A stretch of 36,301 bases of DNA from an uncultured Acinetobacter sp. (GCA_947306495.1 CAMZGT010000016.1:1-36301); one strand, 5' to 3'; positions 8,148-16,391 are shown, counted from the stretch's first letter. Numbers and translations are program-made. Notes: generated by a model from the sequence alone, not told the origin.

Positions 8148-10037
8148 GTGAGCTTTTTTGAAAGTATAAAGAAATTTAAGAATAGTATTGATAAGGTTGA
8201 ATCTGCAGTATATGGAAAATCTTCTCTGATGGAGGTTTATGAACGAAACGCTAAGTTGGAAGAAGAAATTGCGCAAAGAACAAAAGAGTTAGACAGAGCA
8301 AATAAACAAATGCTAACATTGCAACACGTGTGGAATATGATGAATTCTTCAGAACCGCTGTCAAGTGTATTAAATGCGATTGTTAACAGCTTGCAAGGTG
8401 AGCTTGGGTATTTATACAGTTTTATTATAAAACCTGTTTTCAGTGAAGGTGAAAATTATGTACAAATAGTTGCATCATCAAGAGATGATTTTGGACAAAA
8501 ATTTTCAGAATATTTTAAGTGTAATATATCTGATTATAAATTGAATTATCCCGGCATAGAAGGATTAAGAGAGGCTGTACTTAATAATAAAATCTTCCAA
8601 TCTACAAAATTAGCAGATTTGATATCAGGTTTTATACCGAATTTAACAAAAGAACAGCTAAACGGTTTTTTTAATAATGCTAATATGAAATCTTATATGT
8701 TGATTCCGTTAGTGTCAAAACAGGTTCATTTTGGTTCATTAATAGTATTTTCGTCAAGAGAATCCGTAAGTGAAAGTGAGTTAAATTTCTTGAATCTTTT
8801 TGCGAAGCAAATAGAACTTGCAATAACTATTGCGGATTTATTTCAAGCTGTAAAAGAGCAAGCTGTAACGGATGCGATGACAGGATTGTACAACAGAAGA
8901 TATTTTGAGGAATTTATAAAGAAAGAGTCAATACGTTCGGACAGGCAGAATCAGAAGTTTACGATAATAAGCTTGGATTTGGATCATTTAAAAGAAATAA
9001 ATGACTTATATGGACACAATCATGGCGATATTGCAATTAAAGCAATAGCTGAAGTTCTAAAAAAGAATGCGCGCTCAATTGATATTGCAGCACGAATGGG
9101 CGGAGAAGAATTTAATCTTGTTCTCCCTGGTGTAGATTCAAAGGGCGGAATGATTGCTGCAGAACGTATTAGAAGCGCAATTGAGAAAGAGCATCTTGAA
9201 AAAATCGGTCATGTTACTGCCAGTTTAGGCGTTGTTACTTATCAAGAACAATCGGATGATTTGGATGAATTGTTGGAACTTGCTGACCAAGCAATGTATG
9301 AATCAAAAAGAAAGGGAAGAAATAGGGTTTCTTTAGCAAAACCATCAAATGTTAATTCATGGCAGGAAGTTGCTATTAATACCTTTATTGATATATTGAC
9401 TAAACACAGGATTCCTGTTGATGAAAAAATATCAAATCAACTTTCTCAAAAGTTACAAGAAATCGGCGGTTGTAATGAGCGTTTATATCAGGTAGCTGAC
9501 GCGTTGGTTACTACATACAATCCTGACCATATTTCTGGTGTCGTTAAACAAAAGGTTCAATTGGCTTCTATTTTAGGTAAACGATTTGATTTATCAAAAG
9601 AGGATTTGGATAAATTAAAAATAGCTGTTTTGTTGTATGACATTGGTAATACTATGCTGCCTCACGAGATATTAGCTAAGACAGGTCCTCTTAACGCGGA
9701 TGAAAAAGCTTCAATAATGAAGCACCCTATAATTGCAGCAAGAGAAATTTTAAAGCCTATATCAAGTATAAATGACGTTATCCCTATAATAGAAAAACAC
9801 CATGAAAACTGGGATGGAACAGGATATCCTAATAAAATTTCAGGAGATAAAATTCCTATAGAATCTCAGATTATTTTAATTATTGATTCATACTTCGCAC
9901 TGTTGGAAAAACGTCCTTATAGAGATGCTAAGTCAGTAGAAGATGCGATAAAAATAATAACCGGTGAAATTAATACAAAATGGAACGAAAAACTTGCCAG
10001 GGAATTTATTGAAATCGTTAAAAATGATATTGAATAA
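8148..10037 (+). CDS. GAF-GGDEF protein with degenerate HD-GYP domain
   Basis: A soluble c-di-GMP signalling protein, about 629 residues from the GTG at 8148. That start has GAGG nine bases upstream; a TTG at 8133 has no ribosome site. Order: a short coiled coil (about 25-60), a GAF-like sensor domain (about 60-240), a GGDEF diguanylate cyclase (about 242-400) and an HD-GYP-type domain (about 400-629). The cyclase keeps GGEEF (318-322) and the inhibitory I-site RSID (309-312), exactly five residues ahead, so synthesis with product feedback is expected. The C-terminal domain keeps HHENWDGTGYP (551-561) and RPYR but has YDIGN at 497-501 where the family has HDIGK. Loss of that metal-binding His suggests weak or no phosphodiesterase activity. 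Ligand of the GAF domain unknown. Confidence 0.9.
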   Translation: MSFFESIKKFKNSIDKVESAVYGKSSLMEVYERNAKLEEEIAQRTKELDRANKQMLTLQHVWNMMNSSEPLSSVLNAIVNSLQGELGYLYSFIIKPVFSEGENYVQIVASSRDDFGQKFSEYFKCNISDYKLNYPGIEGLREAVLNNKIFQSTKLADLISGFIPNLTKEQLNGFFNNANMKSYMLIPLVSKQVHFGSLIVFSSRESVSESELNFLNLFAKQIELAITIADLFQAVKEQAVTDAMTGLYNRRYFEEFIKKESIRSDRQNQKFTIISLDLDHLKEINDLYGHNHGDIAIKAIAEVLKKNARSIDIAARMGGEEFNLVLPGVDSKGGMIAAERIRSAIEKEHLEKIGHVTASLGVVTYQEQSDDLDELLELADQAMYESKRKGRNRVSLAKPSNVNSWQEVAINTFIDILTKHRIPVDEKISNQLSQKLQEIGGCNERLYQVADALVTTYNPDHISGVVKQKVQLASILGKRFDLSKEDLDKLKIAVLLYDIGNTMLPHEILAKTGPLNADEKASIMKHPIIAAREILKPISSINDVIPIIEKHHENWDGTGYPNKISGDKIPIESQIILIIDSYFALLEKRPYRDAKSVEDAIKIITGEINTKWNEKLAREFIEIVKNDIE

Positions 10038-10038
10038 A

Positions 10039-10067
10039 TTCATCTTTGTTTATTAATATGTTATAAT
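10039..10067 (+). promoter_or_regulatory. Leaderless-type promoter of the PadR gene
   Basis: A perfect TATAAT (10062-10067) ends six bases before the ATG at 10074, which puts the expected first transcribed base on the A of the start codon. A weak -35 (TTCATC, 10039-10044) sits 17 bases upstream. There is no Shine-Dalgarno, consistent with a leaderless mRNA. Confidence 0.5.
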
Positions 10068-10073
10068 TTTCTT

Positions 10074-10589
10074 ATGATTGAACTTCTAATTTTATTTGAA
10101 CTTAACAGAACTGTGCTGACTATGTATGGAGTATCGAAATCTATTCGTACAGATTTTTCCGTGCTTACAACCCCGAGCTATGGAACGATTAAGCCTGCAC
10201 TCACCAGATTAGAAGCAAACGGCTTTGTTGTGTCGCAGAAATCTATTTCAAAAGGGGGGAGGCCGTCTGCGTATTATTCCATTACGAAAGATGGTATAAA
10301 TGAGCTCAAAAGATTATTAGCAGAAGAACCGCCTGCAAATCCAATTCAATTTCTGCCAATGGCGCGGGTGAAACTTGCGTGTGCAGATGTGCTCAGCGGA
10401 ACGGATGAACTCATAATGTTAAAAGCATTGAAATCAAGAGCTCAACGTATTCTTTTTGATACAGAAAATTTGGTAAATTCCAAGGATTTATCATTTTATC
10501 CTAAAATGGTTTTTGATAATTTAATTTGTGAGTACAAAAATTTTATTTCTTTATTGGAAGCATTCGAACGTACATGTTCGCAAGCTTAA
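10074..10589 (+). CDS. PadR-family transcriptional regulator
   Basis: A 171-residue winged-helix repressor-type protein. The N-terminal part matches PadR: a first helix LLILFELN, then SYGTIKPALTRLEANGFV (recognition region) and the wing KSISKGGRPSAYYSITKDG (GRPxxYYxIT is typical). The C-terminal half is helical and probably forms the dimerisation region. PadR proteins respond to small molecules or stress and often repress adjacent genes, but no transporter or detoxification gene is beside it, so its target is unknown. The start is set by homology, as the first helix begins at once after the Met, and by a -10 box directly upstream rather than by a ribosome site. Confidence 0.87.
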   Translation: MIELLILFELNRTVLTMYGVSKSIRTDFSVLTTPSYGTIKPALTRLEANGFVVSQKSISKGGRPSAYYSITKDGINELKRLLAEEPPANPIQFLPMARVKLACADVLSGTDELIMLKALKSRAQRILFDTENLVNSKDLSFYPKMVFDNLICEYKNFISLLEAFERTCSQA

Positions 10590-10597
10590 TTATTGTA

Positions 10598-10626
10598 TTG
10601 AATGAGCTTAATAATTTTTCTATTAT
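10598..10626 (+). promoter_or_regulatory. Candidate promoter of the response regulator
   Basis: TTGAAT (10598-10603), 17 bases, TATTAT (10621-10626; five of six consensus positions). A second, weaker pair TTGGGT (10633-10638) and TACTAT (10656-10661), also with 17 bases, follows. Either gives a leader containing the strong AGGAGG before the ATG at 10704. Confidence 0.4.
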
Positions 10627-10703
10627 CCCCAGTTGGGTAATATACTCTTAATTTTTACTATTATTTAATAGAAGTGTAGTAAATATTAGGAGGATTCAAA
10701 ATA

Positions 10704-11390
10704 ATGATTACAGCAGTTTCTACAGAAAAGCAAATTATTAGTGTTATTATAATTGAGGATTTCAAGTTAACCAGAGTAGGCTTAAGATGTGCATTAAACT
10801 CTAATGAGGATATAAACGTTGTTGCAGAAAGTGATAATGCAACAGACGGACTTGCTTTGATACAAAAACATAATCCGGATGTGGTACTAATGGATCTTGG
10901 GCTTGCAGGTATGAACGGTATTGAAGCTACAGTTAAAGTTCGAGAGATGAATCCTGAAATAAAGGTAATAGCTCTAACATCTCATGATAGGGAAGAAGAA
11001 GTGATTGCATCTTTATCTGCAGGAGCAATGGCATATTGTTTAAAAGATATAGACCCGTCAAAACTTGCTGATGTAATAAGAGATGTTAAGGGAGGCGTTT
11101 GTTGGCTGGATCCGGTTATAGCCAGAAAAGTTTTAGATTCCTTTCCTAAACAAGAAGCATTAGGTATTTTACGAGATAAAAATTCTGAGGAAGGCAGAGT
11201 ACCTCTAACAGAGAGAGAATTTGAGGTATTAAAACATTTGGTGGAAGGTAAAAGTAACACAGAAATTGCCAAAGAACTCATTGTAAGTGTGCATACTGCA
11301 AAGGCTCATGTTTGTTCGATTTTACAAAAAATGTGTGTGAATGACAGGGTTCAAGCTGCAGTTAAAGCGGTAAAAGAAGGTTTGGTCTAA
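10704..11390 (+). CDS. NarL/FixJ-type response regulator
   Basis: A 228-residue two-domain regulator. The receiver domain (about residues 12-130) has the acidic pair Glu18-Asp19, the phospho-acceptor Asp64 in VVLMDLGLAGMNG, Thr92 and Lys114 in YCLKD. The C-terminal LuxR-type HTH (about 163-228) contains LTEREFEVLKHLVEGKSN.EIA and VHTAKAHVCSILQKM. No histidine kinase is adjacent, so it is an orphan here, and its partner and targets are unknown. TAGGAGGA precedes the ATG with good spacing. Phosphorylation should promote DNA binding as in other NarL-type proteins. The receiver and HTH motifs look complete, with no sign of decay. Confidence 0.92.
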   Translation: MITAVSTEKQIISVIIIEDFKLTRVGLRCALNSNEDINVVAESDNATDGLALIQKHNPDVVLMDLGLAGMNGIEATVKVREMNPEIKVIALTSHDREEEVIASLSAGAMAYCLKDIDPSKLADVIRDVKGGVCWLDPVIARKVLDSFPKQEALGILRDKNSEEGRVPLTEREFEVLKHLVEGKSNTEIAKELIVSVHTAKAHVCSILQKMCVNDRVQAAVKAVKEGLV

Positions 11391-11490
11391 TATTCGGTTT
11401 TCTATAACAACAAGCCTTTAGTTCATATATCTTGCACATAACCTCTGTTTGTAGTAGTTTTAAAGTATTACAAAAGAAAAGAGGATTATT

Positions 11491-12783
11491 ATGAACACTA
11501 AATTTGAAAAACAAGAAAACAATATCGTTAAGGTAGAGATTGAAGTTCCTGCAAAGGAAGCTGTAAATTACTATAATAATGCAGCAAAAAAACTTTCTCA
11601 ATACGTAAATATTCCTGGATTCAGAAAAGGGAAAGCTCCAAGAAATATCGTAGAACAAAATATCGGCGAAGAGAGAATTAAACACGAAGCGTTAGAAAGT
11701 GCACTTCCGAAAATATTTGCTGATGTTATTAAAGATAATGATTTTGATGTGGTGACTCAGCCATATGTTGAATCTTATGATTTCAAAATCGGTGAAGATT
11801 TAAAAATTACTGCAAAATTGGAACTTCGTCCTGAAGTAACTTTGGGTAAATACAAGGATCTTACGGTTGAAGTTGAAGCATATAAAACTCCGGATGATGC
11901 AATGCAAAAATCAATTGACGGTTTGTTGGCTCAACATTCTTCAACTGTAGTTGTAACAGATAGAAAAACGACATCTGCAGATACAATTGTATTTGATTTC
12001 GAAGGTTTTGCTAATGGTGAAAAAATTGAACATGGAGATGCAAAAAACTTCACTTTAGATTTAGCTAACTCAAGTTTTATTCCGGGTTTTGCAGAGCAAC
12101 TGGCTGACAGACCATTAGGTGAGGAATTTGATATTAATGTAACATTCCCTGCGGAGTATCATGAAAAGAAACTCGCAGGACAACAGGCTGTTTTTAAATG
12201 TAAAATAAATGAAATCAGAGAAAAAGTGTTACCTGAATTGAATGACGAATTCGTTTCTAAGGTAGGACCATTTAAGACCGTTGATGAATTAAAAGCTGAT
12301 ATTCAAAAATATTTGGATACTCAAAAGGCTGATATTGATAGAGTAAATTCAGAAAAAGCTATTTTCGAAAAAGTTGTTTCAGAAGCTAAAGTTGATATAC
12401 AACAATCAATGATAGACAGAGAAACAGATGAACTTATAGCTGAATATAAACAAAGACTTACAACGCAAGGCTTTACGTGGGAACAAGCAATTGAAGCTCA
12501 AGGATATGATAATATAGTAAATCAGCTAAAAGAAGATGCAGCTGTAAGAGTTAAGAATTCTTTGGTAATTGATAAAATTGCCAAAGAAGAAAAAATAACA
12601 GTTTCGCAAGCGGATTTTGGTGCAAAACTGACAGAACTTAGTCAAGTGTATCAAGTTGATCCGGCTACTATGGTTAAACAATTAACCCAAAATCCGGGTG
12701 TGATTAATGCGCTATCTCAACAAGCACTAAACGAAAAAGTGACAAAATTCTTAGCTGATAATAATAAAGTTAATCTAAAATAG
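11491..12783 (+). CDS. tig: Trigger factor, ribosome-associated chaperone
   Basis: Trigger factor binds ribosomal protein L23 at the exit tunnel and folds nascent chains. The 430 residues match the family. The N-terminal ribosome-binding domain carries the signature GFRKGKAP (residues 43-50). An FKBP-type prolyl isomerase domain spans about 158-245 (TIVFDFEGFANG, FIPGFAEQLADRPLGEEFDI, FKCKINEI), followed by the helical substrate-cradling C-terminal domain. AGAGGA is the ribosome site. In many bacteria tig sits ahead of clpP-clpX; here it stands alone and ends at a strong terminator facing a convergent gene. Confidence 0.96.
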   Translation: MNTKFEKQENNIVKVEIEVPAKEAVNYYNNAAKKLSQYVNIPGFRKGKAPRNIVEQNIGEERIKHEALESALPKIFADVIKDNDFDVVTQPYVESYDFKIGEDLKITAKLELRPEVTLGKYKDLTVEVEAYKTPDDAMQKSIDGLLAQHSSTVVVTDRKTTSADTIVFDFEGFANGEKIEHGDAKNFTLDLANSSFIPGFAEQLADRPLGEEFDINVTFPAEYHEKKLAGQQAVFKCKINEIREKVLPELNDEFVSKVGPFKTVDELKADIQKYLDTQKADIDRVNSEKAIFEKVVSEAKVDIQQSMIDRETDELIAEYKQRLTTQGFTWEQAIEAQGYDNIVNQLKEDAAVRVKNSLVIDKIAKEEKITVSQADFGAKLTELSQVYQVDPATMVKQLTQNPGVINALSQQALNEKVTKFLADNNKVNLK

Positions 12784-12790
12784 GTAGTAA

Positions 12791-12830
12791 AAATCAGCCG
12801 GATTCAAATAAATCCGGCTGATTTTTTTTT
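12791..12830 (+). terminator. Strong intrinsic terminator after tig
   Basis: A perfect 14-bp stem (12791-12804 with 12811-12824, core CAGCCGGATT) has loop CAAATA and is followed by a T-run to 12830. On the minus strand the hairpin is followed by five T, so it may also terminate the convergent pilin-like gene, whose stop codon lies at 12829-12831. Confidence 0.93.
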
Positions 12831-13887
12831 ATCTTTTAGCTGCTTTGCCGATTTTTATTACCCCGGGTACCTGTTGTATATTATTTGGACAGATAATTAC
12901 TGGTGTTTTTTGTATTTCTTGTTCTTCTGTAGTTTCTTCTTTTTTATTGTCTTCACCAGTTTTAGTGTGTTCGTCTGTATATGTATGAGGTTCCCCGCTA
13001 GATGTGCTTGTACCAGAAGGATTACTTTTTCTTCCTCCGCCATGTCCGGTTGTGTCATTATCTCCAGGTCCGGTACTACCAGCAAAATATTCACTAGTTT
13101 TGCCGCTGGATTTACCATTATTGTAAAGATAATAACTAGGATCTCCAATTAAAGCTGCAAAGTTTTTATATCTGAAATCTGTCTTATCTGTAAGTTTTGT
13201 TAGCAGAGTGCTTGCTGACAGAAAATCAGATGGAACGCTGATGCCGTTAGGATCTATTGCTTCACAGTATGATTGTGTGTATGTTTGATATCGTATAGGT
13301 GTATAATTGCCGTGTCCTCGTCTTCCAACGTTGCCATCATCTACATATGTAGGCAGAAGGTTCTGTTTGTCAGCCAAATTTATATAATTAGCATTATTTA
13401 CTTCTACAGGTATTAATTGCCCGTTGTGTTCTTTTGTGTAAACAAAACGAACGTTTATTTTTCCTTCATGATTTTGTCTTGTTTTGTGTTGAGGAACTCC
13501 CATGTCTATAACAACATAAAAATCTTTTAAGTTCGTCGAATTTTGAGGCATGGCTCCTATGAAAACTAATGTGTAAGAAACTCCGTTGTCTGCGTTAACT
13601 TTAAATGGCTGCCCTTGAGCATTTTGTTCTAATACAGAGTTGTTAATTCTTTTATGAAATCCTTCCATAAAAGGTTCGTTATTATTGTTATTATTGCTGT
13701 TAAATTGTGTTATGTCACTTTCCATATCAGCTATTGCATTGGCTAAATTGTTATATCCATTAACAAAGTATATATTGTACGCTTTTTGTGTTACGGCTTT
13801 TGATATTGTAGCACCCATTGCAGCAACAACTGCAATAATTCCGATGCATAGTAACATTTCTGCAAGTGTGAATCCTTGTTTTTTCAT
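12829..13887 (-). CDS. Type IV pilin-like protein with long hydrophilic tail
   Basis: A class III (prepilin) leader MKKQG is followed by FTLAEMLLCIGIIAVVAAMGATISK, with the conserved Glu at mature position 5, so it should be cleaved and methylated by PilD-type peptidase and assembled into a pilus or pseudopilus. I take the ATG at 13887 (352 aa), because it gives the standard short leader, has GGGAG ten bases upstream and lies one base after the DUF3326 stop; an ATG at 13914 would add nine unneeded residues. A run of six Asn follows the N-terminal helix. The last ~85 residues are Gly, Ser, Thr, Asp, Glu and Lys rich and look disordered, ending in a short segment with one Cys (VIICPNN). No pilus assembly genes are nearby. 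Confidence 0.85.
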   Translation of the reverse strand: MKKQGFTLAEMLLCIGIIAVVAAMGATISKAVTQKAYNIYFVNGYNNLANAIADMESDITQFNSNNNNNNEPFMEGFHKRINNSVLEQNAQGQPFKVNADNGVSYTLVFIGAMPQNSTNLKDFYVVIDMGVPQHKTRQNHEGKINVRFVYTKEHNGQLIPVEVNNANYINLADKQNLLPTYVDDGNVGRRGHGNYTPIRYQTYTQSYCEAIDPNGISVPSDFLSASTLLTKLTDKTDFRYKNFAALIGDPSYYLYNNGKSSGKTSEYFAGSTGPGDNDTTGHGGGRKSNPSGTSTSSGEPHTYTDEHTKTGEDNKKEETTEEQEIQKTPVIICPNNIQQVPGVIKIGKAAKR

Positions 13888-13888
13888 A

Positions 13889-14833
13889 CTATAAGAGCTC
13901 CCATAATTCTTCATATGTACTCATTATATCACATTTTAAGGGTAATTCCAGTGGAGAAACATTTATAACTGTATTATTTTCTTTTATTGCATAAATTTTT
14001 TTCCCTAACTTATTCATTTCAAAAACGGGAATTCCGCCTATTGCGTTATAAGGAACAACTACAAAGTCCAGATTTTTAACAGAAAACCCATTTTTTTTAT
14101 GTAATTTTGGCGCTTGGCTCAATCCTAATAGTATACAAGGTAAAAAAGTTGGCGTAATGTATTCTGCAGCAGCCCTTGGATCAACTATTTCTCCAGTAAT
14201 TGAAATATCGCTAAAAGCAGGTGCATGAGCACAAGGTATTTGAAATTCTCTTGATATATAATGCGATATTATTGCTTCAACACCACCGACAGGATCCACA
14301 CCGATTCCATTTGCGTAATCATTACCTTCATCATTCGGAAAATGACAAACAATTGCAATTGCTTCAATTCCTTGGCTTATCAATTTTTGGGAAGCATCTT
14401 TTATCGTGTCTAAATTTTTGACATTACCGGTTGAGGCTCCGGACTTATCAATAAAAAATTCAACTCCAACATTTTCTTTTGTTACCTCGTATCCGCTAAC
14501 TTCAATCCCATACACGGTTTTTACCGCATTTATTGTGTTAATATGGACGTTAAGTACATTTTCTGGAATTGATTTATCAAAAATAACTCCAACTCTGTTA
14601 TTGTCGGATGGTAATAAACGTAGTTCTCCTTTAAAAAATCTGTCTAATGAATAACCTTCAACATACATCATATTTGATGTTATTCCACTAAAACAGGCTG
14701 CATTAACTACATTCGGATTGACAATCAGTTTGCATTTTTCGCTAAATTTTCTCGCCCAGTAACTGGCATCTCCTGCGAATCCCCCGATGGAGGCACCTAT
14801 GCCGGTCGGTATAATAAAAGCTCCAGTTTTCAT
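13889..14833 (-). CDS. DUF3326 protein (cyanobacteria/chloroplast-type)
   Basis: A 314-residue protein whose N-terminus (GAFIIPTGIGASIGGFAGDA, then WARKF) and ordered motifs (VNPNVVNAA, EGYSLDRFF, FPNDEGNDYANGIGVDPVGGVEAI, HAPAF) match what I know as DUF3326, a conserved family of unknown function in cyanobacteria and plants. It has no signal peptide or membrane span and is predicted cytoplasmic. This family is one of the best hints to the lineage. Upstream there is no Shine-Dalgarno but a promoter placed for a leaderless transcript. Downstream the pilin-like gene starts one base after its stop, so the pair is translationally coupled. Function not known. Confidence 0.82.
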   Translation of the reverse strand: MKTGAFIIPTGIGASIGGFAGDASYWARKFSEKCKLIVNPNVVNAACFSGITSNMMYVEGYSLDRFFKGELRLLPSDNNRVGVIFDKSIPENVLNVHINTINAVKTVYGIEVSGYEVTKENVGVEFFIDKSGASTGNVKNLDTIKDASQKLISQGIEAIAIVCHFPNDEGNDYANGIGVDPVGGVEAIISHYISREFQIPCAHAPAFSDISITGEIVDPRAAAEYITPTFLPCILLGLSQAPKLHKKNGFSVKNLDFVVVPYNAIGGIPVFEMNKLGKKIYAIKENNTVINVSPLELPLKCDIMSTYEELWELL

Positions 14834-14839
14834 ATTTAT

Positions 14840-14868
14840 ATTTTAATTCGATTTTAAAGAATTTGCAA
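14840..14868 (-). promoter_or_regulatory. Leaderless-type promoter of DUF3326
   Basis: Read on the minus strand: TTGCAA (14868-14863), a 17-base spacer, TAAAAT (14845-14840), six bases, then ATG (14833-14831). The expected transcription start coincides with the A of ATG. The -35 hexamer is shared with the divergent promoter at 14863-14891. Confidence 0.6.
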
Positions 14869-14891
14869 AATATTCCTCTCTATTGTAGAAT
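14863..14891 (+). promoter_or_regulatory. Promoter of the CorC/HlyC-type gene
   Basis: TTGCAA (14863-14868), a 17-base spacer and TAGAAT (14886-14891). The transcript would start near 14898 with GAGG (14902-14905) before the ATG at 14920. TTGCAA is its own reverse complement, so the same six bases fit as the -35 of the DUF3326 promoter. Confidence 0.6.
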
Positions 14892-14919
14892 TATTGTAAT
14901 TGAGGTTAACAGAGAGTTC

Positions 14920-16266
14920 ATGGATATCTCAGATATATTAGTAAACATATTTATAATAATCTTTTTACTTTTTATAAACGGTTTTTTTGTATCGGCAGAG
15001 TTTGCATTAGTCAAAGTTCGTCGTACAAGACTTGAGCAGTTATCTAATGATGGTAATTCTAATGCTCAGAAGGCATTAAATTTAGTAAAAAATATGAATA
15101 AAATGCTAGCTGCAGCACAGTTGGGTGTTACAATAGCAAGTATTGCTTTAGGTTGGGTTGCAGAAGCAACAATTGTTCAATTAATTATGCCTATAATGAA
15201 AATTGTGCCGTTTTTAGAAGGAAACGTAGCTTCTCATGCAGTAGCGGTACCTGTATCATTCATATTAGTAACATATTTCCATGTATTACTTGGCGAACAA
15301 TTACCAAAGTGCCTTGCTCTGCGTCATACTGAAGCTTTAGCACTAGTAATTTCAACTCCGATGCAAATGTTTATAACTTTATTTAAACCTTTTGTTTGGA
15401 TTTTACAAGTATCAGGGGATAAAATTTTGCACTTGTGTCATGCAGATGCGGAAGAAACTTCACTGGCTCACTCTACTGAAGAACTTGATATGCTTGTTGA
15501 TGCAAGCTATAACGAAGGGGTGTTAAACGAAACAGAAGCAGAAATGCTTCATAATATGTTTAAATTTTCTGATTTAATGGCAAAACAAGTAATGATACCT
15601 CGTACAGATATGATTTGTGTCCCAAATGATATAACATATGATGATTTAAATAAATTGGCTCTTGAAAATGGTTATACTAGGTATCCTGTTTATGAAGAAG
15701 AAAATATTGATAAAATAATAGGTTTTGTTCACGTTAAGGATTTATATGCAATCGCACTTACAAAAGAAGAATATTCTCTTAAAACATTGATACGACCGCT
15801 CATATTGGTTCCTGAAACTATGACTTTAGATAATCTAATGATGCAATTTAAAGAACAACATATTCAGATGGCTGTTGTAGTCGATGAATTTGGCGGGACG
15901 GCTGGTTTAATAACTCTGGAAGATGTTTTGGAAGAGATTATTGGTGAAGTTCAGGACGAATTTGATGAAGAAGAGGAAGTTAATATAGTTCAAATTGCTG
16001 AAAATACATATGAAGCAAATGCTATGATGCGTTTGGATGAATTAGCGGAATTTTTTGAAATTAAAGAAGATGTTTTAGAAGAAGATGATGTTGAAACTAT
16101 AGCCGGTCTTGTTGTTAAACTGCTTGGCAGAATCGCGGAAATCGGGGATTCTGTTTCGTACGAAGGACTTACATTTACTGTCAAAGAGATTGATGGCGCA
16201 AGAATAACAAAACTTGATATTTATAAAGAACCTTCGATGCCGGCAGAAGAATCCGATGAAGCTTAG
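14920..16266 (+). CDS. CNNM/CorC-HlyC-type membrane protein with CBS pair
   Basis: About 448 residues from the ATG at 14920; a TTG at 14863 is part of the -35 element, so it is not the start. An N-terminal DUF21/CNNM domain has several membrane segments, starting IFIIIFLLFINGFFVSAEFALVKVR in two overlapping parts (AEFALV is characteristic), and includes LGVTIASIALGW. Two CBS motifs follow (VMIPRTDMICV, YTRYPVYEE, IIGFVHVKDL; then MAVVVDEFGGTAGLITLEDV.EEI.GE), and a C-terminal CorC_HlyC domain ends in the ITKLDIYK strand. Family members are linked to Mg2+/Co2+ or Na+-coupled efflux; the label hemolysin is historical. Inner membrane. Adenosine nucleotides may bind the CBS pair. Confidence 0.92.
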   Translation: MDISDILVNIFIIIFLLFINGFFVSAEFALVKVRRTRLEQLSNDGNSNAQKALNLVKNMNKMLAAAQLGVTIASIALGWVAEATIVQLIMPIMKIVPFLEGNVASHAVAVPVSFILVTYFHVLLGEQLPKCLALRHTEALALVISTPMQMFITLFKPFVWILQVSGDKILHLCHADAEETSLAHSTEELDMLVDASYNEGVLNETEAEMLHNMFKFSDLMAKQVMIPRTDMICVPNDITYDDLNKLALENGYTRYPVYEEENIDKIIGFVHVKDLYAIALTKEEYSLKTLIRPLILVPETMTLDNLMMQFKEQHIQMAVVVDEFGGTAGLITLEDVLEEIIGEVQDEFDEEEEVNIVQIAENTYEANAMMRLDELAEFFEIKEDVLEEDDVETIAGLVVKLLGRIAEIGDSVSYEGLTFTVKEIDGARITKLDIYKEPSMPAEESDEA

Positions 16267-16269
16267 TAT

Positions 16270-16294
16270 AATATCTTAAGATTTTTAAGATATT
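16270..16294 (+). terminator. AT-rich hairpin after CorC-like gene
   Basis: AATATCTTAA (16270-16279) pairs perfectly with TTAAGATATT (16285-16294) around loop GATTT, four bases after the stop codon. There is no good T-run downstream and the stem has only one G-C pair per half, so it may terminate weakly or only protect the mRNA 3' end. Confidence 0.35.
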
Positions 16295-16391
16295 AAGATT
16301 TGTAACAATATTTCTTCATTTAGCAAATTTTTATAAAAATTTTACTTTATATATATAGTGTGTATTTTAATGTAGTTTTGAAGGTTAAAGT

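Noticed and set aside
10565-10580. CGAAC-N6-GTTCG inverted repeat resembling a LexA box
   Set aside because: Spacing differs from both the Bacillus-type (N4) and the cyanobacterial LexA consensus, and it lies inside the padR coding end.
12874-13152. Plus- and minus-strand alternative frames over the pilin tail
   Set aside because: They mirror the low-complexity tail, lack start signals, and the annotated frame continues a proper pilin.
13888-13914. ATG at 13914 as pilin start
   Set aside because: It would put nine polar residues before a standard class III leader and overlap DUF3326; ATG at 13887 has GGGAG and a normal leader.
14863-14919. TTG start for the CorC-like protein
   Set aside because: The TTG is the -35 hexamer of a good promoter and the transcript starts after it; ATG at 14920 begins a typical N-terminus.
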